Assembly (NCBI RefSeq): GCF_900312995.1
Contig: NZ_ONZI01000003.1
Location: forward strand, 372,001-436,000
Reading direction: 5' to 3'
Origin: Kushneria phyllosphaerae
GTDB taxonomy: Bacteria; Pseudomonadota; Gammaproteobacteria; Pseudomonadales; Halomonadaceae
DNA: 64,000 bases
Position 1 is the first letter of the stretch, and the number at the start of each line of letters is the position of its first letter. The notes beneath the pieces were generated by a model. The model was not told where the DNA came from. It saw nothing but the letters and a program-made list of their open reading frames with translations, and did not search any database. A program made the translations under genes and the position numbers. This document shows, one piece after another, positions 1 through 10,162 of this stretch.

Positions 1-1
1 A

Positions 2-2770
2 ACCAACAACGAGAACCTGCCCGAGACCCACGATGTGTTAAAGCGCATCCGTGCGGTGATCGATGAGCATTTCCCCGATCGCATGCTGCTGGCCGAAGCC
101 AACCAGTGGCCCGAAGACACGCGTCCCTATTTCGGCGAGGGTGATGAGTGCCATATGGCGTTCCACTTCCCGCTGATGCCGCGCATGTATATGTCGCTGG
201 CTCAGGAAGACCGCTTCCCGATCACCGATATCCTGCGTCAGACACCGGAGATCCCTGAAAACTGTCAGTGGGCCATTTTCCTGCGTAACCATGACGAGCT
301 GACGCTTGAAATGGTCACTGACCGCGAACGCGACTATCTCTGGAATCACTACGCCTCTGACCGCCGCGCCCGTATTAATCTGGGCATTCGGCGCCGTCTG
401 GCACCGCTGCTGGAACGCGACCGTCGACGTATCGAACTGCTCAACAGCCTGCTGCTGTCGATGCCGGGCACGCCCACGGTCTATTACGGCGACGAGATCG
501 GCATGGGGGATAACATCCACCTGGGCGATCGCGACGGCGTGCGTACCCCCATGCAGTGGTCAATGGACCGCAACGGCGGCTTCTCGCGGGCCGATCCGGC
601 CAGCATGGTGCTGCCGCCGATCATGGATGCGCTGTATGGCTTTCAGACCATCAACGTCGAGGCGCAGACGCGTGACCCGCATTCGCTGCTCAACTGGATG
701 CGCCGCATGCTGGCCGTGCGCAGCCAGCAGAAGGCCTTCGGTCGTGGTGTCATGAAGCTGCTGTATCCGTCCAACCGCCGCATTCTGGCCTATATCCGCG
801 AATACACCCATGAAGATACCGGTCAGGTAGACACCATTCTCTGCGTGGCCAATGTCTCGCGTTCGGCACAGGCCGTGGAGCTGGATCTTTCCAGCTGGGA
901 AGGCCATGTGCCGGTAGAGATGATTGGCGGCAGCAGCTTCCCGCCGATCGGACAGCTGAGCTATCTGTTGACCCTGCCGCCCTATGGTTTTTACTGGTTC
1001 CTTCTGGCGCCGGAGACAGCCATGCCGACCTGGCACACGCCGGCTCAGGAGATGATGCCGGAGCTTCTGACGCTGGTGATCAAACAGCGTCTGGATGAAA
1101 TCGGCAGCGGGCGGACACGTCGCTCGCTGGAAAGCGAGAGCCTGCCGCAGTATCTACCGCGAAGGCGCTGGTTTGCGGCCAAAAACAGCACCATCGACAA
1201 GGTCTCGCTGGCCTGGGCGGTCGGTCTGAATGGCCCGGTCATCGATGAGCACGCCTCCGACTCGCCCAGAATATTGCTGGCCGAAATTGAGGTTCAGGCG
1301 CATCAGGGCAACGAGCCATCATCCTGTGAGCGCTATGTGCTGCCGCTGGGCATGATCGGTGAAGATGAAACGGCGCTGTTGCCGCAGCAGTTGGCCATGG
1401 CCCGCATTCGCCGCGGGCGTGATGTTGGTCTCTTGACCGATGCCTTTGCGATGCCGGGCTTTCCGATGGCGGTCGTTCAGGCACTGCGTACGGGCATGGT
1501 ACTGGATCTGACCCACAGCGCCGTGGAAACGAACGCCGAGGCGCCGCGTCCGGGCGAGCTGCATTTCAGATCCACCTCGCTTTTGAGCGAAATGGAAATG
1601 TCGGCGCAGGATGCCGAGACGCGCTACCTGAGTGCTGAGCAGTCCAACAGTTCCGTGATCATTGATGAGCGCATGGTGCTCAAACTGATTCGTCGGATTG
1701 AAAGCGGCATCCATCCCGAAGCGGAAATGGGACGGTATCTGACCGAGCGCGGCTTTACGCATATTGCACCCATGCTCGGCGAAGTGACCCGCATGGATGA
1801 TCAGGGCGTGCCGCACGTTCTGATGGTCCTGCAGGGTTACATCGACAATCAGGGCGATGCCTGGGAGTGGACGCTCAACACTCTCGAACGTGCCATTCGC
1901 GATGTCAGCGAGATGGTGCAGTCCGAGCAGGACGACGCCTATGACCCGCTGGCGACCCTGACCGGTTTTGCAGGCCTTCTGGGTCAGCGGCTGGGAGAAA
2001 TGCATACCCTGCTGGCCATGGACACACCGGAGGCCGATTTTGCCCCCGAGGTCGCCGACGAGGCCCGCACGCAGGCATGGGCCGACAGCGTGCGCGCGCA
2101 GCTTGCTCGAGCCATGGAAATTCTGGAAAGCCACAAGGGCAGTGCCAGCGAAGAGGATCAGAAGCTGGCCGACTGGCTCCTTGAGCGTCGTGCAGCGCTT
2201 GATGAGATGGCGGATTCGTTTGCCCATCACGCGCGCGGCAGCTTGTGCACGCGCACCCATGGCGATCTGCACCTGGGGCAGATTCTGGTGTCGCATGACG
2301 ATGCCTACATCATCGACTTTGAAGGCGAGCCTGCCCGGTCACTCGATGAACGCCGCATGAAAAGCAGCCCGCTGCGCGATGTGGCAGGGGTTGTTCGCTC
2401 CTTTGACTACGCCTCGGCCATGGCACTGGACAACGCCTACCGGTCCGATGTGGCTCATGATCGTGAAGCGGTCAGTCAGGACGTCATCGAGGACTATCGT
2501 CACCGGGTCACGCAGTCGTTTTTGCTGGCCTATCGTCAGGCCACGCATCAGGTGGGCCATGAATGGGCGTTCGAGGATGGTGCCAGTGCGGCGCTGTCAC
2601 TGTTCACTCTGGAAAAGGCCGCCTACGAGATTGCCTATGAAGCCGCCAACCGGCCGGCCTGGCTGAGCGTGCCCATGCGGGGGCTGGTGGCACTCTTTGA
2701 TGAACTGAGCGCTCGCTCGGGCAATGACATGTCCCAACCAGGGGAGGGTCACCATGACGACTCGCAATAA
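2..2770 (+). CDS. treS: Trehalose synthase / maltokinase fusion (TreS-Mak), 5'-truncated by the window
   Basis: The gene enters from outside the window; the frame is already open at base 2, and residues before the first GTG (position 35) match the TreS barrel ([10 protein letters not shown]). The first third is the end of a GH13 trehalose synthase: catalytic-region Glu in [17 protein letters not shown], and TPMQWS. From about base 1060 a maltokinase domain follows, with the cap motif [10 protein letters not shown] and the kinase-like motifs [11 protein letters not shown] and DFEGEP. TreS interconverts trehalose and maltose, and the kinase makes maltose 1-phosphate, the donor for GlgE. The stop lies 17 bases inside glgB, so the two are co-translated. 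In the known GlgE pathway glgE lies next to these genes and would be expected just upstream of the window; that is inference. Family assignment is firm. Confidence 0.95.
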   Translation, partial: TNNENLPETHDVLKRIRAVIDEHFPDRMLLAEANQWPEDTRPYFGEGDECHMAFHFPLMPRMYMSLAQEDRFPITDILRQTPEIPENCQWAIFLRNHDELTLEMVTDRERDYLWNHYASDRRARINLGIRRRLAPLLERDRRRIELLNSLLLSMPGTPTVYYGDEIGMGDNIHLGDRDGVRTPMQWSMDRNGGFSRADPASMVLPPIMDALYGFQTINVEAQTRDPHSLLNWMRRMLAVRSQQKAFGRGVMKLLYPSNRRILAYIREYTHEDTGQVDTILCVANVSRSAQAVELDLSSWEGHVPVEMIGGSSFPPIGQLSYLLTLPPYGFYWFLLAPETAMPTWHTPAQEMMPELLTLVIKQRLDEIGSGRTRRSLESESLPQYLPRRRWFAAKNSTIDKVSLAWAVGLNGPVIDEHASDSPRILLAEIEVQAHQGNEPSSCERYVLPLGMIGEDETALLPQQLAMARIRRGRDVGLLTDAFAMPGFPMAVVQALRTGMVLDLTHSAVETNAEAPRPGELHFRSTSLLSEMEMSAQDAETRYLSAEQSNSSVIIDERMVLKLIRRIESGIHPEAEMGRYLTERGFTHIAPMLGEVTRMDDQGVPHVLMVLQGYIDNQGDAWEWTLNTLERAIRDVSEMVQSEQDDAYDPLATLTGFAGLLGQRLGEMHTLLAMDTPEADFAPEVADEARTQAWADSVRAQLARAMEILESHKGSASEEDQKLADWLLERRAALDEMADSFAHHARGSLCTRTHGDLHLGQILVSHDDAYIIDFEGEPARSLDERRMKSSPLRDVAGVVRSFDYASAMALDNAYRSDVAHDREAVSQDVIEDYRHRVTQSFLLAYRQATHQVGHEWAFEDGASAALSLFTLEKAAYEIAYEAANRPAWLSVPMRGLVALFDELSARSGNDMSQPGEGHHDDSQ

Positions 2771-4991
2771 ATTGAACGTTCGCAGTGCGTCAACCGACAT
2801 CACTCACCTGCACCCTGACGCTGCTCAGGCGCTGGTAGAAGGTACTCATGGCGATCCCTTTGCGGTTCTGGGGCCGCATGAGGTGGATCATGAGATGGTC
2901 GTGCGGGCCTTTTTACCGCGCGCCATCGGGGTAGAGCTGCTCGAACGCGACAGCGACCGCGTCATGACCCGGCTGCAGCCGGGTCAGGTGCCGGATCTTT
3001 TTGTCGGCCGGCTGGATCGGCTGGCGCCTTACCGGCTGCGCATTCGCTGGCCGCATGGCGAAGAAGTCGTCGAGGATCCCTATGCCTTTGGCCCGCTGCT
3101 GGGCGATCTTGATCTCTATTTGATCGGCGAGGGCAATCACCGCGAGCTGGGCACCTGTCTCGGCGCGCAGATGATGACCATCGATGGCGTGGAAGGCGTG
3201 CGCTTTGCCGTGTGGGCACCCAACGCACGTCGCGTTTCGGTGGTGGGCGAGTTCTGCCAGTGGGATGGGCGGCGCTATCCGATGCGCCAGCGCCAGCCCA
3301 CCGGCGTCTGGGAGATCTTTATCCCCGGTCTTGCCGAAGGCAGCGTTTATAAATACGAACTCGTGGGCCAGCAGGGACTTTTGCCGCTCAAGGCCGACCC
3401 GGTGGCGCGAGCGACCCAGTCGCCCCCCGAGACCGGCTCGGTGGTCGCCGCACCGCTGTCCCATGACTGGCAGGATCAGGCATGGATGGACGAGCGGGCC
3501 GAGCGTCACGGCGCGGATGCGCCCATCTCGGTGTACGAGGTGCACGCGGCGTCATGGCGGCGTCACGGCGGCGATGAGGGCGAGCTTTACAGCTGGGGCG
3601 ATCTGGCCCAGTGGCTGATTCCCTACGTCAAGGAGATGGGCTTTACCCATATCGAGCTGCTGCCGATCATGGAGCACCCCTTTGGCGGTTCCTGGGGCTA
3701 TCAGCCGCTGTCGCAGTTCGCCCCCAGCGGCCGGTTCGGCAAGCCACAGGAATTTGCTGCCTTTGTCGATGCCTGCCACCAGGCGGGGATCGGTGTCATT
3801 CTGGACTGGGTGCCGGCGCACTTCCCGACCGACCCGCACGGGCTGGCCCGCTTTGATGGCACGGCGCTGTATGAATACCAGGACCCTCGAGAAGGCTTCC
3901 ATCAGGACTGGAACACCTATATCTACAATCTCGGGCGTCATGAAGTCCACGGCTTCATGCTGGCCTCGGCCCTTTACTGGCTCAAGCACTTCCATGTGGA
4001 TGCCCTGCGTGTGGATGCGGTGGCCTCGATGCTTTATCGCAACTATTCACGCCAGGAAGGGGAGTGGATTCCCAATCGGCACGGTGGGCAGGAAAACCTG
4101 GAAGCGATCGATTTTCTGACCCATCTCAATGAAGTGGTTGGTGAAGAGGCGCCGGGTGCCATCATGATCGCCGAGGAATCCACGGCCTGGCCCGGTGTAA
4201 GCCGACCCGTGTCGGAAGGCGGTCTCGGGTTCAACTACAAGTGGAACATGGGCTGGATGCACGACACCCTCACTTACATGAGTGAGGACCCGCTGTATCG
4301 CAGCTACCATCACGGTGAGCTGACCTTCTCGCTGGTGTATGCCTTCTCCGAGCGCTTCATGCTGCCGATCTCTCACGATGAGGTGGTGCACGGCAAGGGC
4401 TCATTGATCAACAAGATGCCTGGCGATCGCTGGCAGCAGTTTGCCAACCTGCGCGCCTGCCTGTCGCTGATGTGGACGCATCCCGGCAAGAAACTGCTGT
4501 TCATGGGCTGTGAGCTGGCACAGTTTCGCGAATGGAGTCACGACCGGGAGCTGGACTGGTTTTTGCTGGCCGACAGTGAGCATCAGGGAATCTCGGATCT
4601 GGTCCGCGATCTCAACGGCCTCTATACCAGCGAGCCGGCCCTGCATGAGCTGGACTGCGTACCCGAAGGGTTTGAGTGGGTGGTCGGCGATGATGCCCAG
4701 AACAGCGTTCTGGCGTGGCTGCGCTGGAGTCGCGATGGCGAGCCGGTGCTGGTGGTGATCAATCTCACGCCGCAGACGCTGTCAAATTACGGTGTTGGCG
4801 TGCCTACGGCGGGTTACTGGCAGGAGTGCTTCAACAGCAATGCGCGCACGTATGGCGGCACCGGTGCCGGCAACGATGGCGGGCGTGAAAGTGAAGCATG
4901 TGAAAGCCATGGCCATCCGTTTACGCTGTCACTGCATCTACCGCCGCTGGGTGCCGTGATGCTCAAGCCTGGCAAGGCAGCGCTGACGTAA
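2754..4991 (+). CDS. glgB: 1,4-alpha-glucan branching enzyme GlgB
   Basis: GH13 branching enzyme that makes alpha-1,6 branches in cytoplasmic alpha-glucan. It has 745 residues, close to the usual 730. An N-terminal carbohydrate-binding region ([10 protein letters not shown]) is followed by the family motifs [10 protein letters not shown], the nucleophile Asp in [12 protein letters not shown], the acid/base Glu in [10 protein letters not shown], and [14 protein letters not shown]. The ATG at 2754 was chosen over an in-frame ATG 30 bases upstream because GGGGAGGG lies just before it. It overlaps the end of treS-mak, so it is probably translationally coupled and builds branched glucan from maltose 1-phosphate or ADP-glucose units. 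Confidence 0.97.
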   Translation: MTTRNKLNVRSASTDITHLHPDAAQALVEGTHGDPFAVLGPHEVDHEMVVRAFLPRAIGVELLERDSDRVMTRLQPGQVPDLFVGRLDRLAPYRLRIRWPHGEEVVEDPYAFGPLLGDLDLYLIGEGNHRELGTCLGAQMMTIDGVEGVRFAVWAPNARRVSVVGEFCQWDGRRYPMRQRQPTGVWEIFIPGLAEGSVYKYELVGQQGLLPLKADPVARATQSPPETGSVVAAPLSHDWQDQAWMDERAERHGADAPISVYEVHAASWRRHGGDEGELYSWGDLAQWLIPYVKEMGFTHIELLPIMEHPFGGSWGYQPLSQFAPSGRFGKPQEFAAFVDACHQAGIGVILDWVPAHFPTDPHGLARFDGTALYEYQDPREGFHQDWNTYIYNLGRHEVHGFMLASALYWLKHFHVDALRVDAVASMLYRNYSRQEGEWIPNRHGGQENLEAIDFLTHLNEVVGEEAPGAIMIAEESTAWPGVSRPVSEGGLGFNYKWNMGWMHDTLTYMSEDPLYRSYHHGELTFSLVYAFSERFMLPISHDEVVHGKGSLINKMPGDRWQQFANLRACLSLMWTHPGKKLLFMGCELAQFREWSHDRELDWFLLADSEHQGISDLVRDLNGLYTSEPALHELDCVPEGFEWVVGDDAQNSVLAWLRWSRDGEPVLVVINLTPQTLSNYGVGVPTAGYWQECFNSNARTYGGTGAGNDGGRESEACESHGHPFTLSLHLPPLGAVMLKPGKAALT

Positions 4992-5009
4992 TCCGAGAGT
5001 GGGGCATAG

Positions 5010-5028
5010 GGCGTAGTCCTGCTACGCC
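5010..5028 (+). terminator. Stem-loop after glgB
   Basis: Seven-base perfect stem GGCGTAG / CTACGCC with a five-base loop, starting 18 bases after the glgB stop. No T-run follows, so it may be an mRNA 3'-end stabiliser and not an intrinsic terminator. Confidence 0.4.
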
Positions 5029-5075
5029 ATGTGCGACAAAACGTGCATCGCGGTAGCCCTTTAAAACTTCTTTAA

Positions 5076-5081
5076 TATAAT
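5076..5081 (+). promoter_or_regulatory. Possible -10 box before small membrane ORF
   Basis: A perfect TATAAT sits in an AT-rich pocket 80 bases upstream of the small ORF at 5162. The -35 region at 17-base spacing (TAGCCC) is poor, so this is only a weak promoter call. Confidence 0.3.
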
Positions 5082-5161
5082 GGAAGTCTTATGTAGAGGG
5101 CTGCCGCCCTGCATGACTCATTGAGGGTGGCTGTTCCCGGTGAACAGGACGGGAGGTCGCC

Positions 5162-5356
5162 ATGCATCATTATCGTCACTATCCTCTCGGTGATATCGCC
5201 GTTTTCATTCTGGTGATACTGCTTTCTCTTCTGATTCTGATGGGTGGAGACACCCTGACGCCTGATCGGGGCAATAATATGCCCGTCTGGTGCGAGCACC
5301 ATGACGGGCATTGTCCGGGTGTTTCAGGCGACCCGGCGCGCAGTCTTGACGGCTAG
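5162..5356 (+). CDS. Putative small membrane protein, 64 aa
   Basis: The ATG is preceded by GGGAGG at good spacing. Residues 9-29 (GDIAVFILVILLSLLILMGGD) form one clear hydrophobic segment; the rest is polar with three His/Cys-rich turns. No family is recognised. The 3' third of the ORF contains a long hairpin (5279-5311), so the reading frame may end in, or be regulated by, this structure. The stop lies a few bases before the end of the oppositely oriented PRC-barrel gene. The strong ribosome site and membrane segment favour a real gene, but without homologues it remains tentative. Confidence 0.45.
   Translation: MHHYRHYPLGDIAVFILVILLSLLILMGGDTLTPDRGNNMPVWCEHHDGHCPGVSGDPARSLDG
5279..5311. 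terminator. Long hairpin inside the 3' end of the small ORF
   Basis: ATGCCCGTC/TGGTG pairs with CACCA/GACGGGCAT with a single bulged T, giving a 14-bp stem and a four-base loop (CGAG). There is no T-run. It lies between converging transcripts and could act as a bidirectional terminator or RNA-stability element. Confidence 0.4.
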
Positions 5357-5365
5357 CTGCTGAGC

Positions 5366-5872
5366 CTAGTTTTCCAGCGCTTCACCGGCACGCTGCAGCA
5401 GGCTTGATGTGGCCTGGCGCGTATCCTTCCAGGCGCTGCTGGCAGCGTCGCTGGTTTTTTGCCATGTCTGCGAGGCCTGTTGACGGGCATTTTGCCACCA
5501 GTCATTGCTCCAGGTGTCCTGCTGTTTGAGCGCGTCGCGATCAAGATTAACGATGACGTTGTATTCCAGCTCATCAAGGTCGGTATCTGCGCTGGTTTCA
5601 ACCGTGAAATCACCGCGCTGAATGACATAGCCATGGTCCTGCGGGCTAAAACTATCGTCGTCGGTTTCAATCACGATGGCCTGAAGCATCATGTCATCGC
5701 CAAACAGCAGATCTTCCACTTCTCCGATGTCTTTATCTTCATTTTGAAGGTGAACATGCGCATCCATGAGCCTGTCGGCAGAGTAGAGGCCGTCGGTCGC
5801 CGGCTGGCCGGCCTGGGCGACGGCGGTGGCGCTCATCATGACGGCGCCAGCGAGCAGTGAACGATACTTCAT
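5366..5872 (-). CDS. Exported PRC-barrel domain protein
   Basis: The 168-residue protein begins with a signal peptide (MKYRSLLAGAVMMSATAVAQA) that would be cleaved after AQA. The body (ADRLMDAHVHLQNEDKDIGEVEDLLF...IVIETDDD) is a PRC-barrel module, a small beta-barrel often found in exported stress proteins. The C-terminal 50 residues are Gln/Trp/Ala-rich and helical. The start at 5872 was preferred to an upstream in-frame start because AAGGA precedes it and the signal peptide begins there. The role is unknown; an envelope stress function is inferred from its small-stress-protein neighbours. Confidence 0.8.
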   Translation of the reverse strand: MKYRSLLAGAVMMSATAVAQAGQPATDGLYSADRLMDAHVHLQNEDKDIGEVEDLLFGDDMMLQAIVIETDDDSFSPQDHGYVIQRGDFTVETSADTDLDELEYNVIVNLDRDALKQQDTWSNDWWQNARQQASQTWQKTSDAASSAWKDTRQATSSLLQRAGEALEN

Positions 5873-5999
5873 GGGGACTTTCCTTGTGTCGTGTTTCCTG
5901 AAAAGCATGGCACTCGAACGGCGGTTCTGCCTGACATGGCCGTCGAATGCCAGTTTCACTTAAGCGTTAATAACCAGTCGGTTATGTCGATTTGATGTA

Positions 6000-6335
6000 T
6001 CAGGACGACTTGAGCGGGTCGTGCCCCCAGTTCATCAGGGAGTAGCGCCAGCGCGAGGTCTTCCTGTCCTCCTTTTGAGGCGGCTGCCTGAGATGACGTG
6101 CCACGTACTGATTGACCTTTTTCATGTGGCTGTAGTCGTTGTCATCAAGCTCTGCCTTGCGCTTTCTTTTGATCTCGACGATGCGACGGCCCGACCGATG
6201 TCCGGTAGATTCGCCGTCGCTGCTGTCACCGACTGATCTTGACTCGTCACTTTCAAGCCACTCTTCAAGCTCTTTCGGCGCCATGTTGACGCTGTCCCTG
6301 AAATCCTGATAAATCGCTTCGCGGTCATCGCTCAT
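6000..6335 (-). CDS. DUF3140 family protein
   Basis: A 111-residue basic/acidic cytoplasmic protein with the DUF3140 pattern: an N-terminal helix (REAIYQDFRDSVNMAPKELEEWLES), a Ser/Asp-rich linker, then GRRIVEIKRKRKAELDDNDYSHMKKVNQYVARHLRQ ending in the family's WRYSLMNWGHDPLK. The start at 6335 follows AGGGAGGACACC. It sits next to the DUF2945 gene on the same strand; the two families frequently occur together in bacteria and fungi. Biochemical function is unknown. Confidence 0.85.
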   Translation of the reverse strand: MSDDREAIYQDFRDSVNMAPKELEEWLESDESRSVGDSSDGESTGHRSGRRIVEIKRKRKAELDDNDYSHMKKVNQYVARHLRQPPQKEDRKTSRWRYSLMNWGHDPLKSS

Positions 6336-6380
6336 GGTGTCCTCCCTGACACGCAAAAATATTTACCTTCACATGACGGC

Positions 6381-6599
6381 TCAGGCCTTGCTCAGCTCCT
6401 TGTGAAGCTTGAGCACCCGGTCGCCGTCATCCTGTTTGATCATGTAGGCCGGTTCTTCTTCGCTGGCATTGCGGGTGACGTCGCTGCCCTTGATTCGCCG
6501 GGTCACCTTGTCGGTATATTTGCGGGTTACCTTGCCTTCTGCCCAGTGCTCTCCCCATTTCCACTTCACGCGCTGACGCTGACGGTAGTGCTCACTCAT
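6381..6599 (-). CDS. DUF2945 (HVA1/TUDOR-like) family protein
   Basis: A 72-residue protein carrying the whole DUF2945 fold: GQRVKWKWGEHWAEGKV-type start (here RQRVKWKWGEHWAEGKV), KYTDKVTRRIKGSDVTRNASEEEPAYMIKQDDG, and VLKLHKELSKA. These are small SH3/Tudor-like barrels of unknown ligand. It lies 45 bases upstream of the DUF3140 gene in the same direction, so the pair is probably one transcript. Confidence 0.88.
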   Translation of the reverse strand: MSEHYRQRQRVKWKWGEHWAEGKVTRKYTDKVTRRIKGSDVTRNASEEEPAYMIKQDDGDRVLKLHKELSKA

Positions 6600-6687
6600 G
6601 ACAACATTCCCTGTGGTTTCATGGTGGATTGGACGCCGTGGGTCGACTCGTTTGTCGGTTGACCACGGCGTTTAAGTACCGGATTGC

Positions 6688-7731
6688 TCAACTCTCGCGG
6701 TGGCGATCCTCGCCGGTGGGCACGCTGCTGGCATCCGTGAAAGCGTTCTCGCCAATGTCGTGGGCATCGCGGGCAACCGTATCGGCCGCCCAGGCACCGC
6801 GTTTGCCCATCGGGCGCGGCTTGCCGGTGGTCGTGTCCTCACGCGTCTGGCGTTCCAGTTCACAGTTGAGCGCAGCGCCCAGCAATACGATAAAGGCCGA
6901 CAGCCAGAACCACAGCAGCAGCACCATGACCGCGCCAATGGTGCCGTAGGTCTGATTGTAGTTGCTGAAGTTGCGTACATAGATCGAAAAGCCAATCGAG
7001 CCCAGCGCCCAGAGCAGGGTGGCCGTCACGGAGCCGACACTGACCCAGCGCACGCGCGACGGCGCACGGTCAGGCCCATAGCGATAAAGGACAGTGATGG
7101 CACTGATCACCAGCATCAGCAGAATGGGCCAGCGAATATAGGTCAACAGCGTGGTGAGTGTTTCACCAAACGGCAGCCAGGCAATCAGCGGGGGCAGCAC
7201 GGCAATGGTGCCCAGCGTCAGGATGGTCATCAGCATCATGGCGCCGGTCAGTACCCAGGTCATCAGGGTCAGCTTGATCAGGCCTCGCTCTTCCTTTTCC
7301 CCATAGATGATGTTGAGCCCGGCCATTAACCCTTTCATGCCCTTGGAGGCGCTGTAGACCGTAAAGACAAGACCTGCCACGGCCGTGATGCTCATGCCGG
7401 TGCCGGCACTGTTATTGACCGATAGCGCCTGCTGGCGAATGATGCTGGCGGCGTCGTCGGGCAGCACACTGCTGAGCATTTCGATCTGGCCCTGTACCTG
7501 CTGCGGATCAAAGGCCAGACCCCAGATTGAAATGAAGGCAGCGATGGCCGGGAAAATCCCCAGAAAGGCATAAAAGGCGATACTGGCCGCAATCAGCGTG
7601 GCGTGATTGGCTTCCACCTGACGTTTGACGCGCAACAGCGTGTCCTTCCAGCCCCGTCCCGGCATGGCTAACGGCGACGTGGTGTTTCGCCCCCTGTCCC
7701 TGCCATGATGCTTGTCGGTGGTGTCCTGCAT
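6688..7731 (-). CDS. YihY/BrkB family inner-membrane protein
   Basis: Six-helix membrane protein of the YihY/virulence-factor BrkB family. The first hydrophobic block contains ATLIAASIAFYAFLGIFPA, with further segments around residues 80, 130, 170, 205 and 240 (TYGTIGAVMVLLLWFWLSAF). A long polar N-terminus and a charged C-terminal tail flank the core. The ATG at 7731 is preferred because a GGGG precedes it and the longer form (7773) has no ribosome site; the choice is uncertain. The substrate is unknown for this family, and despite the old name it is not an RNase. Confidence 0.85.
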   Translation of the reverse strand: MQDTTDKHHGRDRGRNTTSPLAMPGRGWKDTLLRVKRQVEANHATLIAASIAFYAFLGIFPAIAAFISIWGLAFDPQQVQGQIEMLSSVLPDDAASIIRQQALSVNNSAGTGMSITAVAGLVFTVYSASKGMKGLMAGLNIIYGEKEERGLIKLTLMTWVLTGAMMLMTILTLGTIAVLPPLIAWLPFGETLTTLLTYIRWPILLMLVISAITVLYRYGPDRAPSRVRWVSVGSVTATLLWALGSIGFSIYVRNFSNYNQTYGTIGAVMVLLLWFWLSAFIVLLGAALNCELERQTREDTTTGKPRPMGKRGAWAADTVARDAHDIGENAFTDASSVPTGEDRHRES

Positions 7732-7935
7732 GGTTTGATTACCCCGGTTGAACGATTCAGGCAGGTGCGTCATGCATTCGGGTGCCTGGCGTGTAAATGA
7801 AATACCCTGTAGGGCGTCTCCCAGTGTAGCGGCAATAATGCCATCATTGAGATTCGAACCAGGTCACGACGTGTGAATGTTCATGCGTTACAGGCCATCG
7901 CGCCTTTGCCACGTCATGCTTGAAGGGTTACGTTC

Positions 7936-9285
7936 TTGGTCAGTGTAGAGCGCAGGGAAGGTTTCAACATCAAGATCTCGCGAGTGCTTCGGGAAGCCAC
8001 CGAACACGGGCTGGATCTTTATCTGTTCATACCTGCAGAGATTGACCTTCACCGCAATGTTGTCTCTGAAGGCAGCTTTTATCACAACGCCATTCATTTA
8101 AAGCGTACCTACTACAGCAACCAGCGCCATTTACCGCTGGCGCATAGTCGTCTGGCGCGTCGGGATCGGCAGTCGCCCGAGCGTTATCGCTTGAGCCTGA
8201 GTCTTTATGCCTATCAATATGTGGTCGCGCTTGAACGTCTGATTGCGCCTCTGGAAGGCGATCCTGATCGAGTCAACGCGGAGGCACTTGAAGAGATCGT
8301 CGAGCTGGCGCGTAACGTGACCAAGCGCATGAGGCGCAACCGCCCCGGTGACGACAGCCAGCTCAAGTACTTCATCAATATCGACAACTACATGTCCTGG
8401 ATTACCGAGCAGCGGCTTTTAAAGCTGATTGCCGATCTGCCCGAAGGTGATGACTCACAGACGCTGGCGCGCGCTGCGTTGCTGGAGATCTGTCGGTTTG
8501 AAAACCGCTATCGCGGTGAGCATCAGTACAATTCAAGCCGTGCCGCCCAGAGCCCGTCGCGCATTTCCAACAAGATGCGACTGCTGCGGCGTTTGATAGA
8601 GTATCCGGTCACCCTCAAGCAGCGAACGCGCGAGCTGGGCGCCTGGGAGGAGCGCGGCGTCAAGGCGCTGGCCACCGGTGTGGTGATGCTGGTGATCTCG
8701 GTGCTGGTACTTGAAGCGCGCAATCTGGTCGGAGATCTGACCCTGCGCTTTGTACTGATTCTGGCGCTTTTGTACGCCATGCGTGAGGTCTTCAAGGAGG
8801 ATCTGCGCAATACGCTGTGGCGGTGGCTGCGGCGGGGCAGAGCCAAGTGGATGCGTCAGTACTTTGATGTGCACAGCAACGAGATGGTCGGCCAGCAGCG
8901 TGAATGGCTCGACTATGTGCGCTTCAAGCGGCTCGATGATGACATCCGTGCCACCCGCGGCGGCGGGGTGACCCAGCGGGAAGAGGTCATCCTGCAGTAT
9001 CGAAGCCGTTCAAAAATGCTGCCGACGCGATTTCTCAGCGGCTATGAAGAAACCCGCGAGATCATGATGCTCGATCTTTCCATGATCGCGAATCTGCTCG
9101 AGGACAGCCATCATCATGTCTATCAGCTGCTGGAGGGCGAGGTGAATCGCGAGGTGGTCGAGCGACGCTATCAGATCAATCTGGTGGCACGCGGCATTCG
9201 CGGCTCCCAGAAAACGACCCTGCAGCGCTGGAAAATCAACATGAGCCGTTCAGGCATCGTGGATATCGAGGAATCCACGCCCTGA
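7936..9285 (+). CDS. Uncharacterised protein with two membrane helices
   Basis: The 449-residue protein is not assigned to a family. It starts at TTG (7936), which is the only good choice: GAAGGG lies 8 bases before it and the first residues (VERREGFNIKISRVLREATEHG) read as coding. The first 230 residues are soluble and charged, then two hydrophobic segments follow (about residues 236-255 and 262-280, ATGVVMLVISVLVLEA and LRFVLILALLYAM), and then a basic, helical 170-residue C-terminus. It has no operon partner except the small gene 50 bases downstream. Whole-length hypothetical proteins of this type occur in halophilic gammaproteobacteria; that is an impression, not a search result. Confidence 0.75.
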   Translation: MVSVERREGFNIKISRVLREATEHGLDLYLFIPAEIDLHRNVVSEGSFYHNAIHLKRTYYSNQRHLPLAHSRLARRDRQSPERYRLSLSLYAYQYVVALERLIAPLEGDPDRVNAEALEEIVELARNVTKRMRRNRPGDDSQLKYFINIDNYMSWITEQRLLKLIADLPEGDDSQTLARAALLEICRFENRYRGEHQYNSSRAAQSPSRISNKMRLLRRLIEYPVTLKQRTRELGAWEERGVKALATGVVMLVISVLVLEARNLVGDLTLRFVLILALLYAMREVFKEDLRNTLWRWLRRGRAKWMRQYFDVHSNEMVGQQREWLDYVRFKRLDDDIRATRGGGVTQREEVILQYRSRSKMLPTRFLSGYEETREIMMLDLSMIANLLEDSHHHVYQLLEGEVNREVVERRYQINLVARGIRGSQKTTLQRWKINMSRSGIVDIEESTP

Positions 9286-9334
9286 TGGTCACACGCTTGA
9301 CGCTTTAAACAGCAACGCATGCAAGGAGACATCG

Positions 9335-9649
9335 ATGCAGAACAATACCGATGAAACGGTCCGTACGCCGGAAGAACAGGCGCAAGTGGATCAGCAGTGC
9401 CGGTCTCTGGCCCTCTACGAATATGAAAGCTGCCCCTTTTGTCGCCGCGTGCTGCATGAAATCGAGCGGCTGTCGCTCAATATCGAGCTTCGCAACACAC
9501 GTGAGGACGCGACCGCTCGCGAAGAGCTGATCGAGGGGGGCGGTCGCACCATGGTGCCCTGTCTGCGCATCACTCAGGCCACGGGCGAGGCGCACTGGAT
9601 GTACGAGTCCGGCGATATCGTGGCCTGGCTGCGCCAGCAGTTCGCCTGA
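9335..9649 (+). CDS. Glutaredoxin-like / GST N-terminal domain protein
   Basis: A 104-residue thioredoxin-fold protein with a CPFC redox motif (YESCPFCRRVLHEIERL), the cis-Pro segment TMVPCLRI, and a C-terminal WMYESGDIVAWL helix as in glutathione S-transferase N-terminal domains. AAGGAGAC precedes the ATG. It probably acts in thiol-disulfide exchange with glutathione in the cytoplasm. A paralogue with the same motif order lies at 14184. Confidence 0.85.
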   Translation: MQNNTDETVRTPEEQAQVDQQCRSLALYEYESCPFCRRVLHEIERLSLNIELRNTREDATAREELIEGGGRTMVPCLRITQATGEAHWMYESGDIVAWLRQQFA

Positions 9650-9817
9650 TCAAGCGCCATTAACGTGGCCTGAAGGGTTATGCCTGACTCGTCACAATCG
9701 TTCACAAAATCATGGCTGACGACCGATTTGTACGGTCTATGCTGTCAAAAGGCACCGGCACATGTGCAGTGCAACAGCAGAACCTGCCGGAGCCATCATG
9801 CAGAACAGGAGGTTGGC

Positions 9818-9985
9818 ATGTCAGAGTCGAAAGGTGGCAAGGTAGAAGGAATGGTCGACAAGCTTGGCGGCAAGATCCAGAAAGAGACCGGCAAGGCAGC
9901 CGGCGATAAGGATCAGGTCGAAAAAGGTGAAAAGGACCTGGCCAAGGGCGAGCGCAAGACGAATTCCGATAGCAGCAAGGATTGA
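9818..9985 (+). CDS. CsbD-like stress protein (first copy)
   Basis: A 55-residue, highly charged, Lys/Gly-rich protein with the CsbD pattern GGKVEGMVDKLGGKIQKETGKAAGDKDQVEKGEKDLAKG. AGGAGG lies 5 bases before the ATG at 9818. CsbD proteins are abundant, unstructured to helical general-stress proteins of unknown mechanism. A second copy follows 180 bases downstream, probably from a separate promoter. Confidence 0.85.
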   Translation: MSESKGGKVEGMVDKLGGKIQKETGKAAGDKDQVEKGEKDLAKGERKTNSDSSKD

Positions 9986-10162
9986 TCGGCGTTCACCATG
10001 CTTTTTCTGGCAGTGTCTTTGGTACTGATACAGCGATTGTGCTGATTCAGCGATGATATTGGCAAGACGGCATAACCGACTACACTGAGACAGGCGTATC
10101 ACGGATACGCAGATATCGCCCACAGGGTCTGGTATCACATTTTCTACATGGAGGTAATTGTC

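Noticed and set aside
1319..2296. Long minus-strand open frame (325 codons) opposite treS-mak
   Set aside because: It is a shadow of the GC-rich coding strand; composition is His/Gln/Arg-rich with no domain and no ribosome site.
7851..7862. GGTTCGAATC on the minus strand looks like a tRNA T-arm
   Set aside because: No acceptor, D-arm or anticodon stem can be built around it, so it is a chance match.
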